In this document: positions 50,401 through 61,961 of the stretch, one piece after another
Numbering within the stretch: position 1 is the first letter of the stretch
Layout: each line of letters begins with the position of its first letter
From: Rhododendron vialii
Taxonomy: Eukaryota > Streptophyta > Magnoliopsida > Ericales > Ericaceae
Reading direction: 5' to 3'
Assembly (NCBI RefSeq): GCF_030253575.1
Contig: NC_080567.1
Span: 30,330,501 to 30,394,500 of the forward strand
DNA length: 64,000 bases
Position numbers and translations under genes: made by a program
The notes under the pieces: generated by a model
What the model saw: the letters and a program-made list of their open reading frames with translations, nothing else
What the model was told of the DNA's origin: nothing
Database searches by the model: none

Positions 50401-51557
50401 GATTTACAAGTAGAATGAAAAGCAAAACACAACAAGCCATCAAATTTTAATTACGTGGGAAAAGAGAGAGTGAGAAAAAGATCAAGCTGCTGATATAAAT
50501 GGCAGAAAATTGGAACTGAGATAAATCCTACATACCCTCACAGATGGGGAACCATAAGGACAGTTCAAAACTTTGCCATCACTTCGTTCTCCACAAATAT
50601 CATACATTGCACAGTATTCTTCAGAATGCCTATCCCTGATCAGAAGATCAAGCACAATAATTCCTCAAAAACACCCCCCCAAAAAAATGATGAAATACGT
50701 AAAATTGGCTTAGCAACATTCAGCTATCAATTATCCTATAAGACCAGAGATCATCATTACATTCAATTAGCCAGCTATTGCAGCAAAGTAACCAGCTAAC
50801 AGCCAAGGGAACCCAACACATAAACAGTTCCATCATTTTCTGTTTATATCAACGAAAGATGCTAACCCCTGCCCATTAAGGATCAAAACTTGTGTACTAG
50901 AGGATGTGAAAAGTGTATTGAGATGTGTAAAATGTTGGGCATACGGTGTCGCAGCCCAATCAGCTATTGTTAGTAACACTGTATATCAGAAGCTCTCAAG
51001 AAATTTGTTTTCTTGGGGAACATGGTATTCACAAGCTTCACCATAGTCTTACTCATAAAGATAATCGGAAGTTGGAACCTTAATATGTTATACCCACTAG
51101 AATTGGAACCTGCTTGACGCATGAGCATGATGAAGTACGTTCACTCACAAGTTTGAATGGTTAAGGTAGAAATGAATGACAACATTAACTGCTATTAGAT
51201 GGGAAGCTAGTAGGATTGGGGAGTAGAGAAAAATAAAGACAAGGAGAGAAGGAAGTAAGAAGTTATTTAACTATAGCTTTCAATCAAATGTCCCATTAGG
51301 ATGTAAGAATCTAAAACAAAAGTGGTAAGGGGGAATGTAAGGTACAAAAATTATGAAATATATATGTACACATTAGTAACAGTATATAATACAAATACAT
51401 GTAGCAACTAAATTTTCAATTAAAGGCATCCAATCCACGCAAATCATGCGAGGGAAAGCGAGGATAGGACTGAGCCTAAGGAAAACAACAAACAAGCAAT
51501 GATGGAGATCAAAGTAATTTTATCTTACCCACTGGAAGTAGAAAAGAAATTGAGCAT
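47472..51557 (-). pseudogene. 5' fragment of an NPC1-type sterol transporter gene
   Basis: Exons: 51,557-51,529 (tentative); 50,635-50,536; 50,340-50,233; 49,883-49,767; 49,590-49,440; 49,122-48,875; 48,710-48,528; 47,576 to a stop at 47,472. Splice sites are good and phases agree, giving 346 aa. The sequence is the cysteine-rich sterol-binding N-terminal domain (HSEEYCAMYDICGERSDGKV, CPTISGNVCCTEAQF, FLVGC-ACLRNFLNLFCE, VYSCGDTSLGCSCGDC). TM1 follows (FSLAIFYIILVSALFGWALF), then QGYMA. Here NPC1 homology stops and TMN-intron sequence supplies about ten codons and a stop. Full-length NPC1 is about 1,270 aa; the sterol-sensing domain and all later exons are absent. No signal peptide is visible upstream of MLNFFSTSSG. 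It is likely a pseudogene, though the frame is undamaged and a truncated product is possible. Confidence 0.88.
47794..47901 (-). mobile_element. Miniature solo-LTR-like element, second copy
   Basis: The plus-strand end TGTTAGAGCTTGTCCCACAT and the interior (reverse) AAAGCATCCAACTC and AAGCTCATATACTAG match the 28,580 element in inverse orientation. A perfect 5-bp duplication GATCA flanks it (47,789-47,793 and 47,902-47,906). It sits in the last intron of the NPC1 fragment. Confidence 0.8.
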
Positions 51558-51771
51558 CACTATTCTCTGATGGTAATAAAGAAGCAAATGTGGAGATTTG
51601 GTCCTACATAAAGCCGACACGTGCTCCAATATATACCAATTTTCCAATTTCCATTGGGTTCGATTTTTTTTTTCTTTTTGGTCATATACTTGTTCCGATG
51701 GGGGCTAAAGTCGCTTATGACTGCGGAATTAGGCCGAATATTTATTACTCCGCTCTGGGGCGTAATATTAA

Positions 51772-51965
51772 GGCTCCGTTCTGGAAATAAAAATAAGTAC
51801 TTATTTTTTAAGAAGATAATTTCAAGTTCAAAAATTATGTGCTTATGCAAATTATTTTTTTGTCAATATGGATCTTGTTTGATAGATCTTTAATACGATG
51901 CAAAAAAAATTGAAAAATTATTTTTCATTTACATCATTTTTGAGTTTGAAAATTTGGACCTAAGT
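51772..51965 (-). mobile_element. Partial copy of the 3,012 Tourist-like family
   Basis: It starts GGCTCCGTTCTGG after TTA-A and shares AATAAGTACTTATTTT. Its interior (ATGGATCTTGTTTGATAGAT, then ATTTACATCATTTTTGAG) is the reverse complement of 3,120-3,215. It is truncated at its far end. It lies about 210 bp upstream of the NPC1 fragment's first tentative exon. Confidence 0.7.
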
Positions 51966-52440
51966 TGCATGGTTAACTTCAGTATTATACTAAATTTTTT
52001 TGAAAAGTTTTTCTTTTCTTGGGTGTGTATAAACCATGATAATAATTTATTCCTTTAATTCTGCATATTTAAATTTTCTTATTTCAGCTCTACCATAAAT
52101 TTTGTGCACTATTTTTTTTCTTCGAAATGAAAGTATTCATATGGTAATGTTCTTTTAATAATTCTTTTTATTATAGAACTGAAATATCATATCCTATACA
52201 AAATACCTCCCCTTGAGCTAATGCAATAGTTATGATTCTTATGAAGTTTGACTTTCTATTTCCTTGCGATATGCTTGGGTACTTGTATGACTTATTTTTT
52301 CATTTTTTTTCCCTCTCTAAATTTATGATTTGAAAACGATAAGCATCTTGATATAATAAAATAAAATAAAATAAGTTGGACCGAAAGAAAAAGAGGCGAT
52401 TCCCATGACTAGGCGAGGCGTATGAAAACACAGCCTCATG

Positions 52441-54675
52441 TCATATGTGAATGTGGGTGTCGTCAAACTTCATACACGAATGCAGCTGCTCACTTACAAG
52501 GCAGAGCTCACCGGAAAATGGATAATGCTTATTATTGTTATCCCCCGCAACAAACTTAAACGCCTTGTTATTACTGCTAACATGCACCAAACTATAGCCG
52601 GTCACCATCCTCACCCCTCTCTCCTTCACCAGCCACCTCATCCTTGCCGCGTCACTCCACCGCCCACCAGCCGCATACATGCTCAATGCAAGCAAATATC
52701 CCGCCGAGCTACACGGCTCCAACTCAACAACTCTAGAAACAGCATCTGAACCAAGCTCCCTATTCCCATGACTCCTACATCCACTCAACAACGCCCCCCA
52801 AGCACTTGCACCTGGGTTTGGACCACTAACAGCCATTTTCTTTATCAACTCCATCGCAATGTCAAGCTTCCCACCCCTAGCCAACAAGTCCACAACGCAT
52901 GAGTAATGTTCTAACCTCAGCTGACCCACGTCATCTTTAACCAACTCATCAAAAAATAAAAGTCCCTCCTCGATCAATCCCCCGTGGCTGCATGCGGATA
53001 ATACCGAGAGAGTTGTTACTGGGTTTGGCTTCAATCCGTGGGTTTTCAATTCGTGAAACAAAGCTAGGGCAGAATGCGGAAGGCCATTCATACCATATGC
53101 TGCAATCATGGCACCCCATGATATAATGTTTGACTGGGGTAGCTGTTCGAACACCCTTTCTGAGGATTCTATTGCCCCGCATTTAGAGTACATGTCCAGA
53201 ATTGCAGTTCCAACAGCTACATCTGGTGCCAAGCCTCTACGGATTGCAACGGCGTGAGCCGATTTTGATCTTTTCAGTTCAGCAGAAACGGAGCAAGCCT
53301 CAAGAAGATTTAGCACAGTAATGGCATTGGGCTTGTTTTGTGTTTCGTTCATCTCTTGGAATATGGCAATGGCTTCATCGGGCATGCCACAATGGGTGAA
53401 TCCTGCAATCATCGTGCTCCAAGTGACTGTATCTCTTCTCTTCGCCTGATGGAATACGTTCCATGCAAATGTAATGAGATTACCTTTTGCATAGGCATCA
53501 ATCAAAGAACTTAGGACTAAATCATTCACTTCATAACCCCGCCGGATTATTACAGAATGAATGCACTTGCAGTGAATTGGATCACAAAAATGTTTGCATG
53601 TTTGAAGAAGATTCACCAGAGTCACCTCATCAGCCTCAATTCCTTCCTTAGACATCGAATCAAACAGCGATAGAGCTTCTGAATACTTCTCATTACTGAT
53701 AAATCCGGCTAAGAGAGAGTTCCACGAAACATTATTCCTCATAGGCATCTCCCTGAATACTTTTGATGCAGATTCTATATCATCGCACTTTGCATACATA
53801 TCCACTAAAGAGCCTGCAACAAATACATCGTAACCCAAACCTCTACAGATCACAAACCCATGGACTAACCTTGCAATGCTAACTTTCCCCATGTGAATGC
53901 AGGCCTTGATTACATTTACCATTATTTGCCCATCCATTACAATTTCATTATTGCATACCATCTTACGGAACAACATGAAAGCAACCACAGCTTCCCCAGA
54001 TTGCACATAGCCCCCAATCATAACGCTCCAAGAAATCAAATCTCTTCCACACATTTCATCAAACAGCTTGTGCGCAATCTCTATTTCAATGTCAGAATAA
54101 AAACTCAAAAGAGAATTCTGAACTGAAACAATAGCCCAAAAACCTCTTATGATTACAAAACCATGCATTTTCAGTCCTTCATGAGTAGCCCTGAGACTCC
54201 GACACGCATGAATTACGAGCACCAAGGTAGCAGTGTTGGACTCAAATCCATCATTCCTGCCTTGCATAAACAACCACAAACCTTCCTCAAGAGCACCGCG
54301 ATGAAGTTGACCATGAATCATTATATTCCATGATACTGATTCTCTGCTCCTCATGCTATCAAAAACGTGCCGTGCAGAATGGAAGGCTCCAGATTTCACG
54401 TAAAAATCCATGATAGAATTCCCCATAGAAGGGAATGATTCTAACCCCTGCTTAATTAAACAAGCATGGACAGACTGTCCATGTTTGAAGGGGAGGAATG
54501 AGCATGCTTTAACAATAGGATGGAACAGGGAAGGGTCTGTCAATTGAACTCCAGCTTTCTTCATTTCCCGGTAATGGGCGAACACTTCTTGCCATTTCCC
54601 ATCAGATGATGATTCTTTGATCCTCGAAAACCAATTGGGAAGCTTCCAGCCTGAGGAAATAATTGGGAATCGCAT
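52441..54675 (-). CDS. PLS-class pentatricopeptide repeat protein (At2g17210-like)
   Basis: Intronless, 744 aa. Tandem PPR motifs of 31-36 residues run from about residue 35 to 640. Examples are SVSWNIMIHGQLHRGALEEG, DLISWSVMIGGYVQSGEAVV, NNVSWNSLLAGFISNEKYSE and NIISWGAMIAAYGMNGLPHS. An E-type C-terminal domain follows (GASAWGALLSGCRSHGNRELG, LEPCSSAGYLLALSMYAAGG, KERGVRMVTGYSLV), without a DYW deaminase. Order and wording match the Arabidopsis At2g17210 protein as I recall it. PPR-E proteins bind organellar RNA, usually at editing sites, with help from MORF partners. No strong targeting peptide is evident at MRFPIISSGWKLPNWFSRIK. Start: first ATG before the repeat array; no later ATG improves it. 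It lies inside the block that splits the TMN copy. Confidence 0.94.
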   Translation of the reverse strand: MRFPIISSGWKLPNWFSRIKESSSDGKWQEVFAHYREMKKAGVQLTDPSLFHPIVKACSFLPFKHGQSVHACLIKQGLESFPSMGNSIMDFYVKSGAFHSARHVFDSMRSRESVSWNIMIHGQLHRGALEEGLWLFMQGRNDGFESNTATLVLVIHACRSLRATHEGLKMHGFVIIRGFWAIVSVQNSLLSFYSDIEIEIAHKLFDEMCGRDLISWSVMIGGYVQSGEAVVAFMLFRKMVCNNEIVMDGQIMVNVIKACIHMGKVSIARLVHGFVICRGLGYDVFVAGSLVDMYAKCDDIESASKVFREMPMRNNVSWNSLLAGFISNEKYSEALSLFDSMSKEGIEADEVTLVNLLQTCKHFCDPIHCKCIHSVIIRRGYEVNDLVLSSLIDAYAKGNLITFAWNVFHQAKRRDTVTWSTMIAGFTHCGMPDEAIAIFQEMNETQNKPNAITVLNLLEACSVSAELKRSKSAHAVAIRRGLAPDVAVGTAILDMYSKCGAIESSERVFEQLPQSNIISWGAMIAAYGMNGLPHSALALFHELKTHGLKPNPVTTLSVLSACSHGGLIEEGLLFFDELVKDDVGQLRLEHYSCVVDLLARGGKLDIAMELIKKMAVSGPNPGASAWGALLSGCRSHGNRELGSDAVSRVVELEPCSSAGYLLALSMYAAGGRWSDAARMRWLVKERGVRMVTGYSLVHVSSNNKAFKFVAGDNNNKHYPFSGELCLVSEQLHSCMKFDDTHIHI

Positions 54676-55406
54676 TGCCGAGGAGCTAGTGCAATGTCTC
54701 GGTTCATGGTATTGTTACTTCTCTGTTATCGCATAGATTGAGTAGGTTTGTCCCAAGATCAATGCTGCAACAATGATAATATACTAAGAGTTTCCACTAA
54801 ACAAAACGACGGGACAGAGCATTCATTTACGCCATTCTCATTCCTTGAGAAGTTGAATATTTATGTCAATAAACTAAAACGGAGGCATCCCAATAAGGTC
54901 CAAAGGTGGATTGGAGGGGTTCTGTTAAAATCTTCTTGAAATAGAACAAACACGCACACAGAGACCTACCTAGATGGGCTTAAAATTAAGCTGTATAGCT
55001 CTTTTTGCCGATCAAAAAAGAAAAAATTGTATAGCTCAGAGAATCTCACTAAAACCAACATAGAAGCCAATCGTCTGATTAATGATTCTTCAATTCCCTT
55101 AACCAACCAGTAGACCATGGGAAAAAGCATCAAGAAGAAACTGGCTCGTGTTTTCAAACAAAGCAAATAATAGTAGACAAATATATATACATCTCCTAAA
55201 AGGACCAAGAAATGGCCATAGCCAAAACGCAGACTTCCCCTGATCCTGCACATATAGCATAAAAGAACATGAAAATTTTCTGAGAGCAATATTGTATCAA
55301 AATTTTTTTTTCTTTTCATTTTTATTTCCTGCGCAAAGAAATGGAATCACATATTCCATGAGAGAGAGAGAGAGAGAGGTAAACTTTACAGTTGATCATG
55401 AAACTA
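54676..55406. other. Intergenic gap between PPR and GAUT3-like gene
   Basis: Both genes are on the minus strand, so this holds the GAUT 3' UTR and the PPR promoter. There is a short GA run near 55,362-55,378. No further gene is seen. Confidence 0.5.
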
Positions 55407-58172
55407 TTATCCACTAATGTTGCAAAGTTGAAGATAAGAATTATCAAACATAACATATCTAGACCAGTATGACTTGTACTTAGTGATAGCTAGATCCAAC
55501 CACGGCTTGTAGTTTCCATTGTAATGCACCACAGCTGCATTCTCTATTGCTGTTTGATTAAGGGCAGGATCGTAGCCAAGACCCAACGCATGCCAGCTCC
55601 GCTCTAGTGGATAAGTCAGGTTATAGAAAGTTATCAGTCCAGGAGGCAATGTCCCAAGTTTCCAAAGAGTTCTATCCTCATTCTGCAAAACAACATGTCA
55701 TGAGTTTGAAACTAGCACTGAAGTCATAGATAGAAGTAATGCAAATGGACAGGTTATGCTGGGCAAGTGATGAGGACAATGAGATTAAAATGCTTTATTT
55801 CAGAAAATGTATGTAACACTACAAGTCTAGAACAAGGAAAAGTATCTTCCAAAAGGGACTTCTAGGAATACAGCAGGTTATACAGCATTTTACATAACAT
55901 GCCCATTTGGCATTATGTCATTCTTTATTGGGTTTAAGAAGAAAATTTGCACTCCACCCAATGAGTCGATGCCACATATGCATCTTGCGAAATTGTTTTG
56001 TTGTGTTACTACCTTTCCGTGATGAAAAGTGCAATAGACCAAGTCTAACTTGTTCAATTCTAGAGAAGGGGAAACATTAGAATCTATTTCTTTCTAGGTG
56101 AGAGGAAAGGAGTTCTAGGATTTAATTGGAAGCAGGAAAGTGTCATTGATATTCCACCCACACAATCCTTGACAAAAGGAAAAACCAATGATCCAGGATG
56201 TCGCGACAAAAACAGCAGATGCCCTATGAAACAAAAGCAATCGCGTAACTCCTACACCCTAATCATGACAAAAATAGTATCCATAGCTAACTAAACCCAA
56301 GGATCCATTGCAGTCATCTTAGGGGCGAAAACACAGTATCTACAAGTCGACAAAAGATGATATCCAAACTATTTGAACTGCTTGTGTCCACACACACACA
56401 CAGACAAGGGCACAAACATGCAATACAATTTCCACTCGTCCAACCGACACCAAGAACACATCAAACTGTAACAAATGAAATGAAATGCAGTTACTTGGGA
56501 AAGTGTGGATGTGTGCGGGGCACATGCCTATGTATCAAAACAAAATTTTGCATGATAACAATTGTTATTTGCCCAAGACAAAATGAGGTTGGACACTGAT
56601 GTTTCCTTACCAGGTCTTGCCAATGATGATATATTCCTGTAATGTCTTGCTTCCTCCACTCCTTCAAGTCAAAAACATTCATTCCAAACGCCCAGCCACA
56701 AGAATTTGGATGAAAATTCTCAGAGATCTTTGGATTGGTAAAGTTTAGATACTTGTCAAATCTGTGAAAACTCTCCTTACAGGTCTCAACTGCACCGTTC
56801 ACCATCCCTCTCAGATTTACAGACCAAAGAGGTGTCAGATCCTTCCGAACTACAATATCATCATCCAAAAACAGGATTTTATCCAGCTTTGGGTAAACTT
56901 CAGGAAGGTAAAATCTAAGGTGATTCAGCATGGACAAATATTTTGGATTCCTATATTTGAGATTGTCAGATCCAACAGACAGGGAAGATGCTTGATTTGC
57001 CTTAAAGTAATATTCTTTCATTCGAGCAGATTCCAGTTGCCGTAGCACAGGACAGTAAGAGGAATTTAGCCATGTGAAATCATCAACATTCTCAACTTGG
57101 ATGGCTGCTCCCACAGGAGGGTTGACTAGAAACCACATTTTCATGGCCGCAAAATTCAGTTTATCCGTTACAATATGGAATACATGCTTTTCGGGTTCCT
57201 TTGCATGTACCAAAGTAGAATTGACAACCACAGATGTAGCAAGAACATTATCAGAAAAAATAGCATAATGGAAGAGAGAAGTATCTTCTAGTTTATCTTT
57301 GTTGGGAAAGCCACTGTTTTGAAAACCCTGAAGGTAATAGTCTGTTGTAAGCTGTAGAGGAAGACAATGCAAGGGTTTAGGGACTATTTTTGCAGCTAGC
57401 TGGATTAAGAATGCACTCTTCTTCCTCAGCAAATTTACATTCGCTTCAGTAGATTGAAGCATGGCCCTTAACTTCCTTGCTACTATGAGACAGTCATATA
57501 GTTGGTCCTTGGCTATTGACAGGGTGTGGCCCATTGCTTTTGCACGATCAAGAGCACTAGATGAGGGGAGAAAGAGAAAACCCGCGTTAGAAACAAGAGC
57601 CAACATATACACCTGGTAAAGCATGTTAGAATATAGTAGTAGTAGTAGTCCCACATTGCTTAGTTTACTTATTCCTAACACATAACAATCTTATTTATAT
57701 AGACGACTCACATATTAAATAAGTAAACTAAGCAATGTGGGACTACTACTAATACTATATTCTAACAAAGCACAACAAAACAAAGTGGCAATACCTCGGC
57801 TGAAGCTCAGCATCAGAACGTGCATCTCCAATGGCATGTTGACTTTCCCTGGAACTTTGCATAAGAGAGTCATATAGACCAGTTTCATTATTAGCTTTCG
57901 CAATACTTGCATAAGCTTTCGCCATGATGATCTGATCGCGCATAAGTTTCAAGGTTGAATCAGAGTTAGGGTTCTGATATTCTATTCTCCATATACTGTA
58001 CCTACCCTTGACAGTGGTGTCAAGCTCTCTAGCTCGTTTAATAGCAGCTGCTTGCAACTGGTTATCAATCTCTTTATCTTGTCGAATTAGCTCCGCAGTA
58101 CGAAGATCCCTCCTCTGCTGCCGTAACAACTGAAGTGCGAGAAACAGTCATCGTGTGAAACCAACTCGGTGA

Positions 58173-58229
<57 letters not shown>

Positions 58230-61200
58230 CGCTATAGAAGCATATGACATTTTACCCGACGCTTAAGCTTCACTGGGTTCATGGTAGATGTTTGTGGCTG
58301 TGGCATTTCACGTCCCAAAAGATGACTGGCAGTGGAATGCTCAACATTATCTCCAAATCTCACATCAGTTTGAAATGACTCTTCTAGTGCCTGAGGGTGC
58401 AAAATAAGAGAAGGATACCTCCAGTTAGTAACCTCAGAATTATGTTTTCAGTGAGTTGATCATAAACACAATACTGCAGTCTGCACACATATTTCAGTTC
58501 CTCATATGATATGACTTATACAGCTCATATAATGTGAGGTTGATGCACCTAAATGTTCAGGGACTGAAAACAGTTGTTTTTCTGACTAATTTGAAACTCC
58601 AAAGGGATGTTACTACCTGGGAACTATTCTGATGGTCAGTGTTTTCATCTGTCGGACTTCTCCAGATCCAGGAAGCTGATAGATCCCTAGATTTCACAGT
58701 CCTAATTCGAACAGATCCAGAAGTGTCGGTATAAGTCACAATAATGTCAATATCCTGCACAAATATAGGAGAATAAGAATCCTTCAGAAATGACAGCCAA
58801 AAATGAAAATCTGTTGGGTACCTTTTCATCCGGAGGGCTGCTACCTGAAGCAGATTTCACATGACCTTGTTCCTGTCTAGCCTTCAGTTGGTCCACATGC
58901 AAATAAGAGTATAACATGGGCATGTGTAATTTGAGCAACCAATAAAACTAAATACACAACCAAACTTTTGTTCGTCTTTTTTTAAATATATGGCTATCGT
59001 GATTTCAAAATGTACTCTCAATTCAGGTATTGCCACCAGAAGGGACCAAGTAATAATACCAAAGTAGGCATATGATAGGCGGTCAGACATCACTGCCACC
59101 ACTCAAATCAATGAGGCATTTTTCTGGTACGCAAGATCATAATCCATGAGCATGAAGTATTACCTCGTCTTTGCAGTAGTTTCCACCGGAATTGTACAAT
59201 ATTCTCTTCGAAGTTTTCCAACGCCAACAATAAAACAAGAACGAACATCTATCACCTAGGAACTAAGAGAGGAATTCTATAACTCCCAGCAATTCCAAAG
59301 ACCATAAGAATGATGATCCAAGCAACACCAGTTTGGGCTTACTAAAGCTAAGCTCATCCTTTGGAAAGTTTGGCTACTTCATCATTGTACCTTAATCCGG
59401 AAAAAGGGAGCCACTTTCAAGAAGCTCTACTTCAATCCAAAGAAGCCTAAAAGGAACACCTTATGAATAATCAAAATCACCCATTCTATCCATTTGACAA
59501 ACAAAAAAGGCAAACGAACAGGATGACCACATTCGTCGTCCACAAACAATCTCATGAGGAATGGAGTCGATTACCAAAGAGATATCATAACCCATCAAGT
59601 TGAGAACATTATCTTTTTTTCATATTTCCCATTACTTACTGTTTTCCCCCCCAACAGAAGTAATTTAGGACCCAAGCATTTGGCACCCATAAATTGCAAC
59701 ATCCTTGTTCAGAACTTGAGGCTGCAAACCAACAGAGATTGAATTGACAGGGCACGCGACAAGAGAATTAATGAAAATCGCCAGGCTAAACTGCTAAAGC
59801 CAGATGCACACCCAAACGAAGAAGATAAAGGAACTAAGAATAGTCCACTTATGTATGTAAAATAAAAGAAGCTGTAAGAGTCTAGCACTAACTACTACAA
59901 GATGCAAGTTACTCCAATAGTGGGTATAACATAATGGCAGAGCCGCAGAGGTGAGTATGAAACCTTTTTGCCAACACATTGAGGACAGTCATACAATGAC
60001 CAGTATGATTTCTGATCTCTTTTCCTGTTGGAAAGCAACAAAGCAAAACAAGGAAGTGAAAGTAATCAAATATACACTCATTGACAAGAACATCGCCCTA
60101 ATTACGTCAACAATTCACAAAAAGTAGTAGATCTTTCTATTGCCAATAGATCCTTACGAAACATCTTACATGGTTCGAGTATCTGATAAATCTGCTCCAG
60201 CATGGGAAATTTGAGGCGTGGCCTGCATGGGTGCAACATATCAAAGACAAAGACGGAAAAGGTAAAGACACAAATTGTACAAGATGATGCTTGAACCCTA
60301 AAAGTGCAACTACAAGTATGGAACACGAAGGCTCTCTTTGTTTGGGCTGAAAATATTTCCCGAATTTCCGGTGTTTGGTTGCACATAACTTGGGGAAAAT
60401 GTTCTCCATGTAAAGGTAAGTCATTGACAATTATTTTCATCATAAGGCCCCTGGCAAATGGCTAGAGAACATTTTTACCAAATCAGAACTATTTAAAGCA
60501 TACCCCATGTTCCTCCACTGTTCGATAAGAGAGAAAAGTAGTTTAGAGAGAGAAGGTAAGGAACACGGAAAGGGACCTAAATAGGTGTCTTCAGAATGTT
60601 CACTGTAAATTGGGATTTTTTCGCTCCTGTAAATGCCATTGTTATTCTAATACGGAACCAAACATCGGAAATGATAGGGTAAAATATTTTCACGTATACA
60701 AGGATTAGAAATGAAACGGTTTGTGAGATGGTAGGTGTAGCACCCATAAAAGAGAAGTTGAGGGAAAATAGGCTAAGGTGGTTTGGACATGTCTACCGTA
60801 GACCAGGAGATACAGTAGTTAAGAGAACGGATAGGATAGCTTTGGGTAGCAATGCTACGGGCAGGGGTAGACCTAAATTGACATTAGATGCTGTGGTGCA
60901 CAACGATATGAGTATAGTAGGTTTATGTGAACAAGTGGCCATTGACAGAGCTTAACGGAGGAAAATGATTCATGTAGCCGACCCCAAGTGATTGGGACAT
61001 ATGGCTCGGTTTGGTTAGGTTTATACAAGGAAATTTTTTTTATAGTAAAATATTTTACGTTTGTTTCAAGGGAGCCGAAATGAGTAACTGAAAGCTAACT
61101 TAAAGAGAACTATTTGAAGAATTAGGCTCATGATGAACTAGAAACCTGTCCAGATGTTCCAAACATTCTGGCCCCAATCAGAATGACCAAAAGCATTGAC

Positions 61201-61460
61201 CTTCCTATATTACACAAGTTAAAGTGGCAATCAAAGATAGTAGTGACAGATGTATCGCTAACAGCGCAAGAGAAGCAAAAGAAAAGGTGGAATCTTCAAT
61301 GACATGGGGATCGATGTATCCAAATAGCACGCACACAGGATAGTGAATTTAGTGGGAAAGAAAAAAGAACACTGTAAATGAGATGAGGGATGTTAAGGCT
61401 TACCAGAAAGACGCAGAGAATTAGCAACTTAAAGAATCTTCTCCAACGAGTTGTCATCAT
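55407..61460 (-). CDS. GAUT3-like galacturonosyltransferase (GT8)
   Basis: Confident exons: 58,754-58,617; 58,390-58,256; 58,129-57,795; 57,556-56,611; 55,682-55,407. Probable exon: 58,881-58,822. Tentative 5' exons: 60,222-60,170 and 61,460-61,404 (MMTTRWRRFFKLLILCVFL, a type II anchor). The phases of the two tentative exons and 58,881 do not agree, so one exon is missing or misplaced. The product is a Golgi pectin (homogalacturonan) glycosyltransferase. The core shows HYAIFSDNVLATSVVVNSTL, HVFHIVTDKLNF, the DDD metal site in KILFLDDDIVV, NGAVETCKESFHRFDKYLNF, NSCGWAFGMNVFDLKEWRKQ, LWKLGTLPPGLITFYNLTYP and HALGLGYDP. HYNGNYKPW ends the domain. The upstream KGRYSIWRIEYQNPNSDSTL and RDQIIMAKAYASIAKANNET segments point to GAUT3 rather than GAUT4. 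The first exon lies close to a rearrangement junction (about 61,500), so promoter integrity is doubtful. Confidence 0.9.
57624..57767. mobile_element. Palindromic LTR-like element in a GAUT3 intron
   Basis: 144 bp. TGTTAGAATATAGTAGTAG at the left and its complement at the right form arms of about 48 bp, both containing TCCCACATTGCTTAGTTTAC or its complement. A perfect 5-bp duplication AAGCA flanks the element (57,619-57,623 and 57,768-57,772). It has TG...CA ends and shares the GTCCCACATTG word with the elements at 28,580 and 47,794. Confidence 0.82.
58176..58229. repeat. Compound (TA)n(GA)n microsatellite
   Basis: (TA) repeats at 58,176-58,210 run directly into (GA) repeats to about 58,229, inside a GAUT3-like intron. 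Confidence 0.95.
60697..61015 (+). mobile_element. LINE 3' end fragment (non-LTR retrotransposon)
   Basis: Plus-strand frame reads TRIRNETVCEMVGVAPIKEK, LRENRLRWFGHVYRRP, GRGRPKLTLDAVVHNDM, then (after a stop) RKMIHVADP. This is the familiar C-terminus of plant L1/RTE-like reverse transcriptase proteins. It is followed by GGGACATATGGCTCGGTTTG, the usual 3' UTR wording. It is severely 5'-truncated, with an in-frame stop near 60,955. It lies antisense inside the GAUT3-like 5' intron. Confidence 0.85.
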
Positions 61461-61686
61461 CACGGGTTGTTATAAAGAGACACAAATGCAGATGCAAAGA
61501 TGGTACTTCTTGAATCTGAAAAAGTCATTGGCATCTTTTTTAATCTTCGTATCCATCAAACAAAATTCAAACAATGATTATCAGTACTCCATATAAGACT
61601 TTGGCCCCATTTGAACCCAAATTCTGGTTTTTTTCTTGCATATATTATCAATACAAACAGCTCGTGCAAGCCACACTACTCTTAAC

Positions 61687-61961
61687 CAGGGTTTCGAATC
61701 CATACCATACCGGACAGTAAGTACGGATTCTGATCAAATCGGGTACCCTATAACTCTAATTCCGTTCCGGCTCAAATACCGGTCGGTACTAGACTATTGT
61801 TAATTTCAATTTTAATACATGTTTTATCCTAAATTTTCTAACATGGGAAAATGACATTAATAAATAGTGATAAATCCAAAATGGTAACCGGTATTTCACC
61901 GGTACATATGGGTACCCAGTAGGAAATCGGTCCCCTATCCAGTGCATTATTCAAAACCTTG
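61687..61961. mobile_element. hAT MITE with 8-bp TSD
   Basis: 275 bp with ends CAGGGTTTCGAAT and (inverted) CAAGGTTTTGAAT. A perfect 8-bp duplication CTCTTAAC flanks it (61,679-61,686 and 61,962-61,969). The interior is rich in TACCGG/CCGGTA words. The paralogous position in the parent (about 43,758) is empty. Confidence 0.88.

Noticed and set aside
59160-59230. Possible missing GAUT3 exon with donor GACGAG|GTAATA
   Set aside because: No acceptor giving a compatible phase and no family similarity in any frame.
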